Source: Lepturacanthus savala
Lineage: Eukaryota > Chordata > Actinopteri > Scombriformes > Trichiuridae
Assembly: GCA_030544235.1 (NCBI GenBank)
Contig: CM060465.1
Coordinates: forward strand, 34,264,988 to 34,328,987
Length of the DNA: 64,000 nt
Direction: 5' to 3'
Of the stretch, positions 1 through 13,900 are shown one piece after another (the stretch's first letter is position 1; each line of letters starts with the position of its first letter). A program made the position numbers and the translations under genes. The notes under the pieces were generated by a model. That model worked only from the letters and a program-made list of their open reading frames with translations, was not told the origin of the DNA and searched no databases.

Positions 1-239
1 CATTTATGGCAATAATGTAAGTTATATAAGTTAGCACAACAAAACAAGACAAGCAATTATGCTCCAAAATAATTTGGTGAGTTGTTAATACTTAAATTTA
101 AAAATCAATACAAGGGACAACAGTTCTGCTAACTCTTTTTTTCTTTGTTGTAAGTTTTATACAATCTTTAATTTAATTTGTTTGTCATTATGGAGAATGC
201 AAATGACATGTTTTAAAAATTTAAACACAAAGCTTTTCA
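1..239. other. AT-rich sequence, nothing recognised
   Basis: No coding, RNA or repeat signal stands out before the minisatellite. Confidence 0.5.
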
Positions 240-825
240 GTCCTTAGCAATTAGCAGCTAACTGATGCTAGCAGGGCTCTAGTAGTTAGCAGCTAACTGA
301 TGCTCGTGGAGCTGTAGGAGTTAGCGTCTAACTGATGCTAGCAGGGCTGCAGCAGTTAGCCGCTACCTGATACTAGCATGGCTGCAGGAGTTAGCCGCTG
401 ATACTAGCAGGGCTGCAGGAGTTAGCGTCTAACTGATGCTAGCAGGGCTGCAGGAGTTAGCCGCTAACTGATACTAGAATGGCTGCAGGAGTTAGCGTCT
501 AACTGATGCTAGCATGGCTGCAGGAGTTAGCGTCTAACTGATGCTAGCAGGGCTGCAGGAGTTAGCGTCTAACTGATGCTGGCAGGCCTGCAGCAGTTAG
601 CCGCTAACTGATCCTAGCATGGCTGCAGGAGTTAGCGTCTAACTGATGCTAGCAGGGCTGCAGCAGTTAGCCGCTAACTGATACTAGCATGGCTGCAGGA
701 GTTAGCGTCTAACTGATGCTGGCAGGGCTGCAGGAGTTAGCTTCTAATTGATGCTAGTATGGCTGCAGGAGTTAGCCGCTAACTGATACTAGCATGGCTG
801 CAGGAGTTAGCGTCTAACTGATGCT
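240..825. repeat. 35-bp minisatellite with palindromic units
   Basis: About 16-17 copies of a 35-bp unit running GGCTGCAGGAGTTAGCGTCT then AACTGATGCTAGCAT/G. Each unit holds AGTTAG-CGT-CTAACT or the longer AGTTAGC-C-GCTAACT inverted repeat, and many hold the palindrome ATGCTAGCAT. Variants at the CGT/CCG position are interspersed along the array. Confidence 0.95.
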
Positions 826-835
826 GAGTTGGGCA

Positions 836-2080
836 AACTCAGAAGCAAAACGTTAAATATTTAGTTTAATTGTCTAACTTGAGTCACGTGTAAAAGATGT
901 AGAATTCTATTTATTAAGGAGTCTTGTCCACTTAGGAATCTTGGTCAAAGATTCCTGTAACTCCTCATTAAAGTAAGTACAAAAGCACATATTAGCATTA
1001 GCTCTTTTAGCTCCTTAGTAATGTTCTCTGTGTGGTCAAGTCATGAATCTTATGATCACGCCTCAGAAGCACAAACACTGACTTTCTATTCATTCTTCTG
1101 AGAGTTTATCATGCGATTCGTTCCTTCCAGTGTCTCAAACCAAAGCCTTTCTGAGTTGTACGTTGATTACATTTGGGTTTAACATCCGCCAAGCTCTTAA
1201 AAAACACACCTTCAAATGCTGAGTCGTCTTAATCCCTGGGATTTATCCTTTATCCTTTGGAAAAACGGTTTGTGGCAATGTGAAGTGGACTATAAACAAG
1301 AACACGGGAGAATAATGGAGGCCGTGGATGATATGGAGGCTTGAGCACATCCACAACAGACTTAGTCAATGGATTATATTGTAAAACAATGGTGGACAGG
1401 ATGGTTACGTGAGTGAGAGTTACAGCAATAAATGGTCCTTTGTTGATGCTGCAGCTATCGTGATCAAACAGGGAGACTATTCATTCTGATTTATGGATCA
1501 AAACAGCACATTTATTGTGAAAATATTAATTTAGACATGATCAAATATTTTAAACTCAAGGTTCATGTGTTGTCTCAGAATATAAAACATGCACAGATGG
1601 CGTCATGTGGTTTATGGAGATAATATTGGGTCAAATGTTTTGTACTTGTAAAAAAAAAATGAAATAAATCTTGAATTCTGAAAGATAGATTGATATTGAT
1701 GTATTTCAAGATCAAAACTATATATATATATAAAGTACAAAACATTTGATCCAATATTAGTTCCATAGTCACCTATATAACACATGATAACAGGTGGTTC
1801 TATCTACACAAACTCAAAATTCTATTTGCTAATAAAGCTCTAAACACTATTAAATGAAACCTAACCTATTTATATATATATCAATATATATTTTCAATAT
1901 ACACATTATCAATACAATAGTAAAATAGTATAATATATTGATAGATTTACTCAAGGTGTGTGTAATCTAAACTTAGGAAATAAAACAATATCATTATATA
2001 TTAATATAATATTGATTTGCTTCTTCCTTGGATCAAAATCATTATATTTCTATTGATAATGGATTGAATATTGAATCACA
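836..2080. other. AT-rich non-coding stretch
   Basis: No gene-like frame or recognised repeat is seen. Short TA runs occur near 1720 and 1870-2010. Confidence 0.5.
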
Positions 2081-2082
2081 GT

Positions 2083-2083
2083 C

Positions 2084-2117
<34 letters not shown>

Positions 2118-2156
2118 ATGTTTATATATATATATACACATATATGTATGTATATA

Positions 2157-2202
<46 letters not shown>

Positions 2203-2263
2203 CAGTATATATATATATATATATACATATACAGTATATATATATATATATATACATATACAG

Positions 2264-2295
<32 letters not shown>

Positions 2296-2423
2296 CAGTA
2301 TATATATATATATACGTATATATATGTATGTATATACAGTGTATATATATATATATACATACAGTATATATGTATGTGTATATATACAGTATATATATAC
2401 GTGTATATATGTATGTATATACA

Positions 2424-2472
<49 letters not shown>

Positions 2473-2482
2473 TGTATATACA

Positions 2483-2531
<49 letters not shown>
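2083..2531. repeat. Complex TA/TG microsatellite
   Basis: Nearly pure TA with a GT block at 2097-2118 and recurring TACATATACAGTATATAT insertions about every 35-50 bp. Long open frames on both strands (Tyr-Ile repeats) are artefacts of the TA repeat. Confidence 0.97.
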
Positions 2532-2534
<3 letters not shown>

Positions 2535-2535
2535 T

Positions 2536-3715
2536 TACACATAAAATGCCCCCAAATATTTAAAAGAAAATCATCAGTATCAATCATATAAACACATTTT
2601 TATCAATAGGCTTTTTTCATTATTTCAAACATTTATTCATTGAATTTATTAATTTAAAATATATTTAAAAGGGACAAATAAAATGGTGTGATGGATTTCA
2701 AGATGAATTCTGTAATGTGTCATGTTCATTATTGAAATTATACTTATATATAATCCTGATACTAAAAATCTGACCTAAGTTGTATAAAAGACAATAATTT
2801 CCCTTTAAAGACATGGGAACCGCGGGCAGGTTCACACATTTCATAATCCTCGGTACCTACAGAGCTGCTAATCCTGTCATGGGTTAACCTCCTTCAGGAA
2901 AAAGGCCTGAAGTCACTTAATGCATCACTTTTGGAATAAACCTCATTTCCTGAAGCACTTAGCCGTGGTGTAAACTAAAACTCACACCGGAAAAACTAAA
3001 TATCTACAATTACAGATGGCAGTAAAGGATGGAGAAATGACAAACTTCCTTAAAACTGCGCGTCGTCGCCGGCCAACACACAGGAGTGTGTCGGTAAATT
3101 ATCGGTGTGTGAATCCTTTTAACTTCAATCAGCAGGTCGGGGATGTGGAGATGATTGCTGCGTGGCGTAATTGAAGAGTAGATCAGAAGCGGCTCGCCGA
3201 AGACGAGCGTCAGGCCAAGTCAGGGACGGACGGAGCTGTGAGTTCAGGCCGAAGCGCTGCTGTGAAACCGAGTGGAGCAGATTACAGGTCTGAGATCATC
3301 ATTATGGCTGAGCAGCAAGTCCTGCCCCAACGGTTATAAGTGGATTTTAACAGCAGACACAGGTTGGACGGTAATTTGGTTTGTTGTGCGGTTACATGGC
3401 TGATTATTGCAGTTCCACTACTATTTAAACACAATAAGTTAGGGATGCTGTGAGAGACTGTTAATTAACACACGTAATTAATTGGGACCCACTGACATTA
3501 ACCATCTGTTGCATGAAATATCACTTAGACATGTTTTTAATGATTATATGGCCTTAATAATCAATATATTAAAAAGATTTCCAGTATTTGCATATCTTGG
3601 TCATATGGGAACAAATCTGTTTTACCATAGAAAACAAATAATAACATAAAAACTCAGATAGTGAGTTCAATTTTTGAATTAGTGAAAATTTTCAACCTTC
3701 GATTGTGAAGCAGTG
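2536..3715. other. Non-coding stretch without recognised features
   Basis: Mostly unique sequence; a CpG-containing patch at 3055-3260 is somewhat richer in GC but holds no supportable exon. Confidence 0.45.
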
Positions 3716-4690
3716 ATGCTCACATGTCAAATGTCCATAAGCAATAGGGATATCCTGGTCATGTGACCTCATAAATTGTATGTCCTTCAGAATAAAAGCC
3801 CCATTTTCACACCTAGCTGTAAAAACATCAATTTTCATATCACATGTTTTTTTTTGCATAAATGAAGATAAATTAATTGTCATTATTGAAGCCAAATATC
3901 TCTATTGCTATGATTTCACACTTTTGACTAAGTGTCCTGGTTGTGCGGTGAAATGGTCAAATGTCCATGAGCAAACAGGATATCCTGGTCATGTGACCTC
4001 ATAAATTGTATGTTTTTCAAAATAAGAGCCCCATTTTCACACCTAGCTGTAAAAATATTTAAGATTTTGTATCACAGCTTTTTAGAAAACGTAAGATAAG
4101 GATATCCTGCTCATGTGACCTCATAAATTGTATGTTTTTCAAAATAAGAGCCCCATTTTCACACCTAGCTGTAAAAACATTTAAGATTTTTGTATCACAG
4201 CTTTTTAGAAAAGGTAAGATAAGGATATCCTGGTCATGTGACCTCATAAATTGTATGTCCTTCAAAATAAAAGCCCCCCCTTTTACACCTACCTGTAAAA
4301 ACATCAATTTTATATCATGTTTTTTTAGATAAATGAAGATAAAGTAATAAATATCTCCAAATATCTCTATTGATATGATTTCACACTTTTGACTAAGTCT
4401 CCTGGTTGTGTGGTGAAATGTCCATGAGCAAACAGGATATCCTGGTCATGTGACCTCATAAATTGTATGTTTTTCAAAATAAGAGCCCCATTTCACACCC
4501 AGCTGTAAAAAGATTTAAGATTTTTGTATCACAGCTTTTTAGATAAGGTAAGATAAGGATATCCTGGTCATGTGACCTCATAAATTGTATGTTTTTCAAA
4601 ATAAGAGCCCCCTTTTCACACCTAGCTGTAAAAACATAGATTTATAGAAAAATGCAGCTAAAGTAATTGTTGCTATGGCAACACTATGCA
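3716..4690. repeat. Tandem repeat of about 121 bp carrying GGTCATGTGACC
   Basis: Six copies at spacings of about 121-124 bp, two of them stretched to 211-234 bp. Each has the core GATATCCTGGTCATGTGACC, then TCATAAATTGTATG, AAAATAAAAGCCCC, CACACCTAGCTG and a T/A-rich tail. A lone further copy lies at 23526-23645, so the family is also dispersed. Confidence 0.9.
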
Positions 4691-5399
4691 ATAGAGGGTT
4701 AAAACCCCCATTTTGCTTGTTAATTTCTACATTTTTTTGCGTATATTAAAAATGAACAGGACCCAGAATTTGCATAAATCACAGTTTTCCTAGTTTGTGG
4801 ATTTTCAGACCTCTTAGAAAACACCATTGACCCCGTTCACAAGTTGGGCCATGAACTCCTGGTCGTCCCCTCCTTTCCTGACTGATCACCTTGAGTGTTT
4901 GTCCCGCTACATCCCACCGCTAACCACCACACGCCTGACGTGCACACACACACGTATGCACACACACTGGCGTACATCCAGCCTGCCACGCCCTGTCTGT
5001 CATTGATAGAGTACAGATTTTATCAGGGACACACGCCGCCATGTCTGGAGGAGGCTGGATAAGGCTGTTTGCTCTGTAGCACACACTGGTCACCTACTTT
5101 TTTTCCTGAGTGTGTTACAGCCTGCGGCGGAGAACCACGAGACAGTCAGATCAGGTCCAGATAAGGCAATGATTCAACTAGACCTGCTGGACCACCGGGA
5201 CTATTGACTGTTTGCTAATCGCCTCCAGTTACTGTTACTACGGCGGGGAGTGTTTTCAATATCGACTCCACGTACTATAATGAAAAACTTGGAGTACTCA
5301 GTGAGTTTGTTGAAAACAAGGCCTGCAAGCTGATTTTTTAAAATGCAAAACAGGTCGCAGTGCAGCCTTGAAAGTATTAAAAGCTTTAACCTGCTTTTT
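4691..5399. other. Non-coding stretch
   Basis: Unique-looking sequence with a short imperfect CA run at 4943-4966. No supportable exon. Confidence 0.45.
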
Positions 5400-6716
5400 G
5401 CTTCCTAGAGGGCACTTTAACACGGGTATTAGCTCCCAAGTGGGCACTTTAGCACATGTTTTTGATCCTAGAGGGCACATTAACACACATTATGGATCCT
5501 ATAGGCACTTTAGTGCACATTTTGGCTCTTATAGGGCATTTAGCACATGTTGAGGGCACTTTAGTAGACATTCTGGCTCCTGGAGGGCACTGTAGCATGT
5601 GTTTTAGCTCCTAGAGGACACTTAAGTGCACATTTTCTGGCATGTTTTGGCTCTATAGAGCACTTTAGCACATTTTGTCTCCTAGAGGGCACTTTAGCAC
5701 ATATTTTGGCTCCTAGAAGCAACTTTAGCATATGTTTTGGCTGCCATGAGGGCACTTTAATACACATTCTGGCTCCTGGAGGGCACTGTAGCATGTGTTT
5801 TAGCTCCTAGGGGACACTTTCTGGAGGGCAGTTTCGGGCATGTTTTGGCTCTATAGAGCACTTTAGCACATTTTGTCTCCTAGAGGGCACTTTAGCACAT
5901 GTTTTAGCTCCTAGAGGGCAGTTTAATGCATGTTTTTCAACAATTGCCCCCCCCCCTCAGTGCCCTCCACTGTTTGGAGTTCATTCTGACACTGACACTT
6001 TAGTGCACGTTTTGGCTCTATAGGGCATTTTAGCGTAATTTGGCTCCTGGAGGGCACTTTAGCACATATTTTGGCTCCTAGAAGCAACTTTAGCATATGT
6101 TTTGGCTGCCATGAGGGCACTTTAATACACATTCTGGCTCCTGGAGGGCACTGTAGCATGTGTTTTAGCTCCTAGAGGGCACTTAAGTGCACATTTTCTG
6201 GAGGGCATTTTCGTGCATGTTTTGGATTTAGCACATTTTGTCTCCTAGAGGGCACTTTAGCATATGTTTTGGCTGCCATGAGGGCACTTTAATACACATT
6301 CTAGCTCCTAGAGGACACTTAAATGCACATTTTCTGGAGGACGGTTTCGGGCATGTTTTGGCTCTATAGGACATTTTAGCGCAATTTGGCTCCTAGAGGG
6401 CACTTTAGCACATATTTTGGCTCCTAGAAGCAACTTTAGCATACGTTTTGGCTGCCATAAGGGCACTTTAATACAAATTCTAGCTCCTAGAGTGCACTTT
6501 AGTGCACATTTGGAGGGCAGTTCAGGGCATGTTTTGGCTCAGAGAGGGAACTTTAGCACGTGTCTTAGCTCCTAAAGAGCACTTTAGCACACATGTTGGC
6601 TTCTAGAGGGCACTTTAGTACAGGTTTTGTCTCCTAGAGGGCAGCTCACCACATGTTTTTCAGCAAATGACCCCCCTTCGAGTGCACTCCACTGTTTGGA
6701 GTTCATTCTGTCCAAC
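5400..6716. repeat. Array of the ~31-bp GGCACTTTAGCACA family (plus orientation), itself duplicated
   Basis: About 38 diverged copies of a 30-33 bp unit containing CTCCTAGAGGGCACTTTAGC and ATTTTGG. Two array ends of the form CATGTTTTTCAACAATTG, a C-run and CCACTGTTTGGAGTTCATTC appear at 5926-5985 and 6650-6710, so an array plus non-repeat flank has been duplicated. The unit is shared with six other loci in this window. Confidence 0.85.
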
Positions 6717-6719
6717 TTG

Positions 6720-8080
6720 TAAATTTAAGTCCAATATCCAGTCTCCTTCAGCTGTTTTTTTGGCCTTTTTAATCGCTCCAGGTGGCTTTATCAGCACTTT
6801 TTGACTGAAAACACCTGCCTGCTGCAGCTGGAATTTAAGGTGGCGATGACCCAAATATGGAACAACACGTACTGTATCAGCTGATAAGAGATTCTCCGCA
6901 AATCAAAGCAGAGTCACTCCTTTCATTTCTCCTTTTCTTGTTTCTGATTATTATATTTTGTGCGTTTCTGTCTCTGATCTTTCATCGTGTAGCTCCACTC
7001 TGACGTAAAAGCAGCCAGAGTAAACTCTCTGCTCTTTGACCCAGTCTCTGCCGTCTCTGAGGACATTAAAGGTAGCGACGCCTCCTCAGACGTCAGGAAA
7101 CAAATCACTGCTCTGTTACCGACATACATTATTCTTCACATACCAAACACCCCCCCCCCCCTCTTCGTTCCGGATACAGAAACACATGCTGTAAGCAAAC
7201 GTGCTAAAACCTTCTTTCCATCACACTTAAAATATATGACCCATAAAAGCCCTGGTGAATATCTCCCTCTTCTATCACTTCGCTTTGGCATCTGTCTCAA
7301 ACGCCTCAATTTGTCTTCTTCATCCCTGGAGGAGCTGCGTTGTGATTATGTGTTTATGGAGAGAATATAGCTTTACAACTGCCAGGGAGCATTCCAGGGA
7401 TTAGTCATGCACATCAATCACTTTTGCAAATTTTGCGGTGTGAGGCCGTTGCTGAATCCCGACACAGGCCCAGATTCTAAAGATTGGGACTCTACTGGAG
7501 AATATCTGCATGATTTAAGGCGATAAATACATATTTTAGCCTCTGTCCCTTTAAGGCCTCACCTGAGGATGCTCTGTTCTGATTGGCTGCCTCCAGAGGT
7601 AAATGTGGAAGGATCTCAGCAACAAAAGCTACAGAACAGAAGGAAAAAAAATGTTGTAAACAAAAATCTGAGCTTTTGCATTTCTCCATAATTTACTCCC
7701 ATCTCAAGCTGTAGAAGTTGTTTAACGTAGCTATTAAACATCATAACAGTGTATAGATTAGAGAAAAATCACACAAAACTATATAAATACAGCAATAACT
7801 ACGCCATAAATCATCCAGATCACTGTATATCATTGCATGATTATGTTTGTGGATGTGAGGACGTTTGCATCAACAATTATTTATTATAATAACACAAACA
7901 AATCTTAGCCGTTACTTGTCCAAGTGTTTTTTTTTATATAAAATTGTGATTTTTTCCATATCATCACTACACAAATATTACATATAAGTAGCTCTACTCA
8001 GTGTAAGAACAATGCTTTTTTGTTATTTACACATATTTACACAAACTATGAATGAACACATGTTTATGGTGTTATCTACT
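6720..8080. other. Non-coding stretch
   Basis: No recognised repeat or gene. A C-run occurs at 7151-7161 and CTGATTGGCTG (inverted CCAAT box) near 7579, without other promoter signs. Confidence 0.45.
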
Positions 8081-8341
8081 TAACAAAAACAGGTGAAATA
8101 ACTGAAAACATGTTTTATTTTCTAGTTTCTTCAGCCTTTGCTCTGATTAGTGCTTTGCACACTGGTATTCTGCTTCTAGAGGTCGTCCCCTGAACTGGTT
8201 TTCACTTCATAGTTGTGTCTTATCCACCATAAACGTGTGTTCATTCATACTTTTGATGCCTTCAGTGAGAATCTACAATGTAAATAGTCATGAAAACACA
8301 TTGAATGAGAAGGTGTGTCCCAGCTTTTGGCCTGTACTGTA
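8081..8341. mobile_element. Tc1-type MITE fragment
   Basis: It ends with AATGAGAAGGTGTGTCC and TTTTGGCCTGTACTGTA, the terminus of a widespread fish Tc1-like non-autonomous element. Interior parts (GATGCCTTCAGTGAGAATCT, GGTTTTCACTTCATAGTTGT) recur at 42.07-42.33 kb. Confidence 0.65.
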
Positions 8342-9013
8342 CACACACTTCAGTAGATGAATAATCTACTTAAGCTTCCCCTTTTCCATAGGAATTCATA
8401 TTCCTATGGGCAATGTACTGAAGCCATTTCTTAGTCTTAGAGAAACCAAACGCTGCTAAAACTATTGGTGTAGAAAGACTTTGTTCCAGCTTGAAGATGC
8501 TATATTTGCTTTCTCTTATTGAGTGTTTGCCGTCGTGCATCTGCATGTCGAAACACCGTTTTTTTTTTTTTCTTTAATAGAATTTGTATTTGTCTCCACC
8601 TGCATCTGGGGAGGGAAAAAAAAAAAAGAGCAGCGCCTCCCAGGCCATGATTACACGTTCCATATCGCCGTAGCATTTCTAATTAGAGAACACACCGACG
8701 CAGCAGAGGATGTGGAACAAGTTGAGTCACAGTTGGTTTGGTGTCAAGAAGCCGGCGTTTCATGGCTGCATATTTCTGTTCGCTCTCAACTTAAAATAAA
8801 AAACACCTTTTTTTTTTTAACTTCAGCTTCATTCCATGCATGTGTAATGTACATTTAACAAACTGCAGACTCCTTCTCTCATACTTCATGCCCTGGTAGT
8901 GACCCTGCAGGGAGGCTTTAAGGCTCTCCAGCACTGCACCAACATGCATTTTTCCATTGTTCCATGTGTGATTGCATCCATGGTGTAATGTACCGCCCTG
9001 AGGCTGCAGCAGC

Positions 9014-9230
<217 letters not shown>

Positions 9231-9677
9231 GAATAATTCACAATCTCCTGTTTTGTTTGTTTTACCTCACATTGGATGGAATTCCCCTCTTATCTAAATC
9301 CAATAATTACTTAAACCTGGATGTCAAAACACTTTCCATTATTATCAGAGCCCCCATTCTCCCCCTTGTTGCCTTTGATCCCAGGAATCACACTGTAGAA
9401 ACACACTGCCGGGGTCTATTCTTTTGTAGCTCAGCTGAGTTGTCAGGATCCATGAACAGCAGATTTGGGCACAGGGATGTCTGATCTGAGGATTCTTGCT
9501 TGCTGATTACAGAAAACAGAACAGGCCTGGGCTCCGTGCAGCGTTTGTAATAAAAGTAATAAAGAAAAAACAGGAACATTAGGATGTGTTGAGTTTTCTC
9601 TGGGCTGTAAATGTGGAAAATATACAAGTGAAAGAGGCTTTAAACTTCCTGTTTCCTCCAGGGTCAAACTGACCTCA

Positions 9678-10905
9678 ATGATCCTTCCTTCAACTTGCTT
9701 TCCTTTCCTCTTTTCTCCGTTCTTCCCTCTATTCCTTCTTTCCTTCCTTCTTTCCTTCCTTCCTTCCTTCCTTCCTTCCTTCCTTCCTTCCTTCCTTCCT
9801 TCCTTCCTTCCTTCCTTCCTTCCTTCCTTCCTTCCTTCAACTTTCTTTCCTTCCTTCCTTCCTTCTTTCCTTTCTCTGCAATCGTTTCTTCACTCTTCCT
9901 TCCTCACTCATTTCCTCTCTGCACCCTTATTCCCTTTCCCCTTCCTAACTTCCTAATTTCCTCACTTCCTTACTTGCTCCCTTCCTTCCTTCCTTCCTTC
10001 CTTCCTTCCTTCCTTCCTTCCTTCCTTCCTTCCTTCCTTCCTTCCTTCCTTCCTTCCTCATGTCCTCACTCCCTCCATTCCTTCTTCCCTCCCTCCCTGC
10101 ATTCCTTCCTTCCTCCCTCACTCATTTCCTCTCCCCTTCCTTCCTTCCTTCCTTCCTTCCTTCCTTCCTTCCTTCCTTCCTTCCTTCCTTCCTTCCTTCC
10201 TTCCTTCCTTCCTTCCTTCCTTCATTTCCTCTATACACCCTTATTCCCTTTCCCCTTCCTAACTTCCTAATTTCCCCCACTTGCTCCCTTCCTTCCTTCC
10301 TTCCTTCCTTCCTTCCTTCCTTCCTTCCTTCCTTCCTTCCTTCCTTCCTTCCTTCCTTCCTTCCTCCCTCCCTTGCTCCCTTCCTTCCTTCCTTCCTTCC
10401 TTCCTTCCTTTCTTCAACTATCTTCTTTTTTCTAACTTATTCCCTCCCTTCTTTCCTCCACCCACCTAATTTCCTCACTCCCTCCCCCCTTGCTCCCTTC
10501 CTTCCTTCCTTCCTTCCTTCCTTCCTTCCTTCCTTCCTTCCTTCCTTCTTTCCTTCAACTTTCTTTCCTTCCTTCCTTCTTTCCTTTCTCTGCAATCGTT
10601 TCTTCACTCTTCCTTCCTCACTCATTTCCTCTCTACACCCTTATTCCCTTTCCCCTTCCTAACTTCCTAATTTCCTCACTTCCTTACTTGCTCTCTTCCT
10701 TCTTTTCTTCCTTCCTTCCTTCCTTCCTTCCTTCCTTCCTTCCTCCCTCTCTCCCTTTATTCCTTCCTACCTTTCTGCAACTTTCTTTCCTTTCTTCTAT
10801 TTCCTTCCTTCCTCACTTGCCCTCTTCCTTCCCCCCTTCCTTCCTTGCTCCCTTCCTTCCTTCCTTCCTTCCTTCCTTCCTTCCTTCCTTCCTTCCTTCC
10901 TTCCT
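9678..10905. repeat. 1.2-kb TTCC microsatellite with higher-order duplication
   Basis: Long (TTCC)n runs are separated by a spacer CTCTGCAATCGTTTCTTCAC ... CACCCTTATTCCCTTTCCCC that recurs at about 9875-9975 and 10592-10695, and in part at 10225-10290. So a block of roughly 720 bp was copied. One strand is almost pure pyrimidine throughout. Confidence 0.95.
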
Positions 10906-13900
10906 GAGTTAACACACTTTTGAACTTTTTTATAATATATAATTTCCTGCATTTTTCACTCTAAACACTAACAACACACAGAGTTGATGATGTCATAGTA
11001 GCGTGGGATCCTTGTACTTTTATTCTCCCAGGTTTTTTTGTTTTAATTATCTTCAGATGTCTCCTCCTCTACAAAGAAAACGGTAAAAACACAGAATGAA
11101 GCAGTTTCACCTTAAAAATCTGCACGTTTATAGTTGTTAGAACTTTTTAAGCTGTGTTTCATGAAAGGGGAGAAAACACAGTTTAATTTATAAAGAACTA
11201 ATATGAGACTTGTTTTACTTTCACTTCATGGCAAAAAGAACAGATGCACCTTCCAAATACCTCATGAATATTCCATATTTCACTTTTTTTAGTCCTAGTT
11301 GTATCAGCTTATGATTGGGTGATGATTTTATTTAATTTCTATTATTAATTTCTGCAGCTTTTGTTGTAAACATTTGGGACAATGAAACTACACGACTAAT
11401 TATTTTCAGACATTTCAATGTGGAGAATTTACATTTCATTTAATTGCTTAATACTCAATACTGATAATAAATGTGGAATATCTCTATAACTACAAAGGTT
11501 ATTGGACTTAAACCTGGAATTAAAATAAATCTACAGCATGTGAGGTGACTACAGAAGAGTCAGAATCTATTTATGTTGCTGTTATAGAGAAAATAGAGTT
11601 AGAATATTTAAAAAAATCTAAAAATACTTTATTTAAAACTTAAAACAAGACCAAACTGGCCCGAATCAGGAAAAGAAGACTTGAAATGAATTAATTATTA
11701 AATGAAATCAATTATTTGTCCATAAAATCCTATAAATCCCACTGAGGATTCTAAATTAAATATCTAAATAGTCTCTACTACTGATATTCTATTAAACTAT
11801 TGTCTTATTGTATTGATGATGTGGATATTGATGATATATATTGATGCTGGAACAGTAACATTGGGTTTTATTAGTTTAGTTTTTATTGATTTATTCTATT
11901 TTAACAGGTTAAATAAAATAGATTGATGCTTCAAACAGTTCATTATGTAACTATAACCTATTGTAAAAACAGAAAATGAGTTTGTGACTTCATCATAAAT
12001 GCATCCTGTGATGCAACTAAAGTCATAGCGATTACAAACGGGATATTTTCACACTCTAAAGTGACGGGAGGTTCCTTTTTCTCTAGAAAACAACCATCAG
12101 TAAATGAAGTGGCAGCAAATCTGAGGTCCTGTTTATCTGTGGACGCACTAATCCTCCTCTGTTCTGAGGCTTTGTTGGAGTTTTGAGGCTGTTCGGTTGG
12201 TTTGAGCTGCTGTTGATTAGATTTGGGCTTCAGGGCTGTGTTTGGTGCTTTTCCTCTGTTCTTCCTCATTCTTCTGTCGCCTCACTAACTTTGTTGACGG
12301 AGGCAGGGCAGGACGAGTGTTTTGGGGTAATTAAGAGTGGGTTTTTCACCGGGGCTAAAAAGCACCAATTGAAAACTAAAAGCAAAAGGTTAAAGGGCAT
12401 CGGCTGCACTGTTCCAAATGGCTTTGTAGATTCCACAGCTTTCACTGAAGAAAACTAAACAAAGGTGGTGGTTTTGACTTTTTTCTTTTGGTGGATTTTG
12501 TCCGACACAAACGAAAACATCAACTCCTAGATCTCCTTAAATATTAGCTTCTGTTTTTGTTAGTGGCAAAATCGTATTTATAATCTCATTTTCATAGGTT
12601 TCTATTCGTTATGATAATGTTTTTTTATCATTTATTTATAATCGATAAACAAAATACAAGCTGTGTGATCAATATATAGACAAAAAATATAAAATAATTA
12701 TATATAATAACATCTTCCAGTTCATTTTCCCATTCTAAACTCCTCATGATCTCATGTCTTAACATTGTACTCCTCTGCTCTTTGTATTTAATCCCAATGA
12801 GCAGCTTTATAAAGTATGAAATGAGCTTAAAACTCATTCACTTAACGATTTAAAGGCCAGTTTTTATATATAAAGTTTCCATTACCTGAGCTTTTGAGCT
12901 AATCCAGTTGTTCATGATTATTTTCTTAGTGATCATACATAAAGACAGGAAGGACCTCTTTATCCTTATAATAAAGATGTAGAAAAGACTGTATTCACTG
13001 CAGTAACTGGTGAGATTTGATTATGTCCATAGGGAAAAGAAATGCAATAGAATGGTTGACAAGTTTTAAGTTAAAAAGATGAATCGGATTATTTAATTCC
13101 CTTTATTTGAAGGTAAAACTGAGAGTAAATGCACCAAAAAGGACAGTATTAACCCTGTATTACACAGATAAAGTGAACCAGGAGGTCAGAGTGAGATGGA
13201 TGCTTAAAATAGACAGTTTGGGTTATGATTATTTTATTTGCTTTTTAGAAAAAAACTCATTTTCTCAATATCTCAAAGATGTCTCGAAGAAGTTCTGCAA
13301 GTTCTGACATAAATGTCTGGACCATAAATTCATCCAAGGAGACAAGTCAGATCAGCTTCAGCTTCTTTTTTTAATTGCTGCCATTAAAGCTCATAACTTT
13401 TCTATAATATAATATGATATAATAACCTTTTACAAAATATAACCACTGGTTTTGATTAATTTACCTATTTTACAAGGCTGAATTTACCAAAAAAAAACTA
13501 GTAGATCTCTCGTCTTCCTGCTTGAATCAGTGTATTTTCCCTCGTTCATGAACCTTCTTCATTCTAATCATGTTTATTTGTCTCCCATCACTCAATGAAT
13601 TCTACATTATTGATGTGAAAGAATCCAAATGAACAGGTGTCAAGTCTAAAAAATTCAATTTCTTCATCTATAACGAGCATATTTTTATTTAAAAAAGCAG
13701 CTTTTTAAAGGAAATAACAACTGAATGTGCAATATGCGAAGTATTTTGAATGCAAAGGTTCATAACTCTATTTATAGTTGTATTGGGACAATGACAGGTT
13801 TTATATTTATGATCAACAGTATTTTATATGTATGTTTATCTCCAATTGAAAAGTTATGGGCTTTAGTGTTTTATTGGTGGCCATTTTGAAACAAAAGGCT

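Noticed and set aside
2028..2591. Overlapping Tyr-Ile open frames on both strands
   Set aside because: Pure consequence of the TA microsatellite, which lacks stops in some frames.
9695..10912. Long Ser-Phe-Leu-Pro frames
   Set aside because: Translation of TTCC repeats; open in several frames at once.
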